A stretch of 7,107 bases of DNA, taken from positions 1 through 7,107 of the forward strand of contig JACQHI010000462.1 of the NCBI GenBank assembly GCA_016199105.1, in the 5' to 3' direction. Every line of letters begins with the position of its first letter. The first letter of the stretch is position 1. Shown one piece after another: positions 6,166-7,107 of the stretch. A model generated the notes under the pieces. It was not told the origin of the DNA. It saw only the letters and a program-made list of their open reading frames with translations, and made no database searches. A program made the position numbers and the translations under genes. The DNA is from Lentisphaerota bacterium (lineage in GTDB: Bacteria > Verrucomicrobiota > Kiritimatiellia > JAAZAB01).

Positions 6166-7107
6166 CATGCAGAACACAGCATCCAGGTCCGCCGGGGGGC
6201 ATTCCCTGTACGTCTATGGGGTCATCCCGGCAACGGCGCAAAGCGCGCCGGGCCTGAACATTCCAGCGCACGAAACCATCGGCGACATGGGTATCAAGAC
6301 CCTCTGCCATGAGGAGTTGGCCGTCATTGTGAGCCCGGCCGAACCGCGCGAGCTCGCGAGCCTGCGCAAGGATGAACTGGCGAAAATGCTTCTCGCCCAT
6401 CAGCGCGTCGTCGAACGGCTCATGGCCTCCTCCGTCGCCGTCATCCCTTTTCGCCTTGGAACCTACGCCGGGACGGAAATAGATGCCGTTGAAATCCTCT
6501 CCAAGGGGGCCCGCGCCATTCGCCGGTTGGTCGGCGAGATCGGCGGCCGAATTGAAATGGATGTGGTGGCCACGTATGCGGACTTCGCCTCCGTTCTCAA
6601 GGAAGTGGGCGAGGAGGATGATATCCGGAAATTCAAGGAAACCCTCGGCGGCGCGCCCGGGGGCGTCAGCGTGGATGACCGGATGAAGGTGGGCTTCATG
6701 GTCAAACAGGCGCTGGACCGCAAACGGCTGGACCTCAGCCGCCAAATTGCCGAACACCTGGCGGCCGCAAGCTGCGCGCAATGCACGCACGAAAACATGG
6801 ACGACAAAATGGTCATGAACGACGCCTTCCTGATCGAATTCGCGCACCGACGGCCCTTTGAGTTCGCCTTGGACGAACTCGACGCCCGCTTCGCGAAGAC
6901 GCTTCATTTCCGCTGCGTCGGGCCCCTGGCGCCCTACAGCTTCTACACCCTTGAGTTCAAGCGAATGCGCTGGAAAGATATTGACGCGGCGCGCCGCCTG
7001 CTGGGGCTCGGCGAGGCGGCCTCCGCGGAGGAAATTAAAAAAGCCTTCCAGCATGCCGCCCAGGCGCTGCATCCGGACCATAACGGGCAGGCCGCCGACG
7101 CCGACCG
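6134..7107 (+). CDS. GvpF/GvpL-family protein fused to a C-terminal J-domain (partial)
   Basis: GvpF/L proteins are accessory factors of gas vesicle assembly that contact GvpA and other minor Gvp proteins. From ATG 6134 the frame is open to the window edge, 324 codons, so the C-terminus is missing. The GvpF/L domain runs from about residue 24 to 275: LYVYGVIP at the start, the family hallmark IPFRLGTY (104-111), the DDKMVMNDAFLIEF segment, and the closing motif GPLAPYSF (263-270), as in the GPWPPYSF motif of known GvpF/L. Directly after it, from about residue 283, comes a DnaJ-type J-domain: ARRLLGLGEAASAEEIKKAF, then LHPDHN with the catalytic HPD triad at 313-315, which in J-proteins stimulates Hsp70 ATPase. 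No stop codon separates the two parts. ATG 6167 is the alternative start (11 residues shorter). The layout implies recruitment of an Hsp70 (DnaK) to the vesicle assembly site. F versus L assignment is left open. Confidence 0.93.
   Translation, partial: MAPTPERTALNMQNTASRSAGGHSLYVYGVIPATAQSAPGLNIPAHETIGDMGIKTLCHEELAVIVSPAEPRELASLRKDELAKMLLAHQRVVERLMASSVAVIPFRLGTYAGTEIDAVEILSKGARAIRRLVGEIGGRIEMDVVATYADFASVLKEVGEEDDIRKFKETLGGAPGGVSVDDRMKVGFMVKQALDRKRLDLSRQIAEHLAAASCAQCTHENMDDKMVMNDAFLIEFAHRRPFEFALDELDARFAKTLHFRCVGPLAPYSFYTLEFKRMRWKDIDAARRLLGLGEAASAEEIKKAFQHAAQALHPDHNGQAADAD

Noticed and set aside
5948..7081. Long minus-strand open frame (377 codons) opposite the GvpF/L gene
   Set aside because: The plus strand holds a GvpF/L domain and a J-domain with conserved motifs throughout; the antisense frame has no recognisable features.

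Overview
The window holds a run of eight co-oriented plus-strand genes and reads as the first part of a bacterial gas vesicle (gvp) operon. The anchor is an unmistakable gvpA (128-337), and gvpN, a GvpH/Hsp20-type gene and a GvpF/GvpL-family gene follow. Ribosome binding sites are mostly strong purine-rich Shine-Dalgarno sequences, and several genes overlap by 4 bases or more, so the genes appear translationally coupled and share one transcript. The DNA is moderately GC-rich and the organism is a bacterium. I cannot place it in a phylum. The gene mix, with chaperone-type genes inside a gvp cluster, suggests an environmental Gram-negative lineage such as a deltaproteobacterium or a PVC/Omnitrophota-like group, but that is inference.

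Layout: 1-127 is the upstream leader with the gvpA ribosome binding site. gvpA (128-337) is followed by a 143-base gap containing a strong 36-base imperfect palindrome. Next come two helical proteins of unknown family (481-1146 and 1143-1814), candidates for outer-shell (GvpC-like) or accessory proteins. A small ORF (1855-2121) is a shortened gvpN paralogue that has lost exactly the ATP-binding P-loop segment, and it overlaps full-length gvpN (2111-3100) by 11 bases. A small coiled-coil protein (3097-3438), a GvpH-like Hsp20 protein (3453-3992), a complete two-ring CDC48/p97-type AAA+ ATPase (about 4000-6165) and a GvpF/L protein that runs into a DnaJ-type J-domain (6134 to beyond the window end) complete the set.

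Likely joint role: GvpA is the shell subunit that assembles into a hollow, gas-filled, buoyant protein vesicle. GvpN is an AAA+ ATPase needed for normal vesicle growth, and GvpF/L is an accessory protein contacting GvpA or other minor Gvp proteins. The unusual aspect is the concentration of protein quality-control functions in one operon: a small heat-shock protein, a CDC48-type unfoldase and a J-domain fused to the GvpF/L scaffold. This suggests a dedicated system for keeping the very hydrophobic GvpA soluble, delivering it to the growing vesicle, or taking vesicles apart. Other expected minor genes (gvpG, gvpJ, gvpK, gvpS) are not in the window and may lie downstream.
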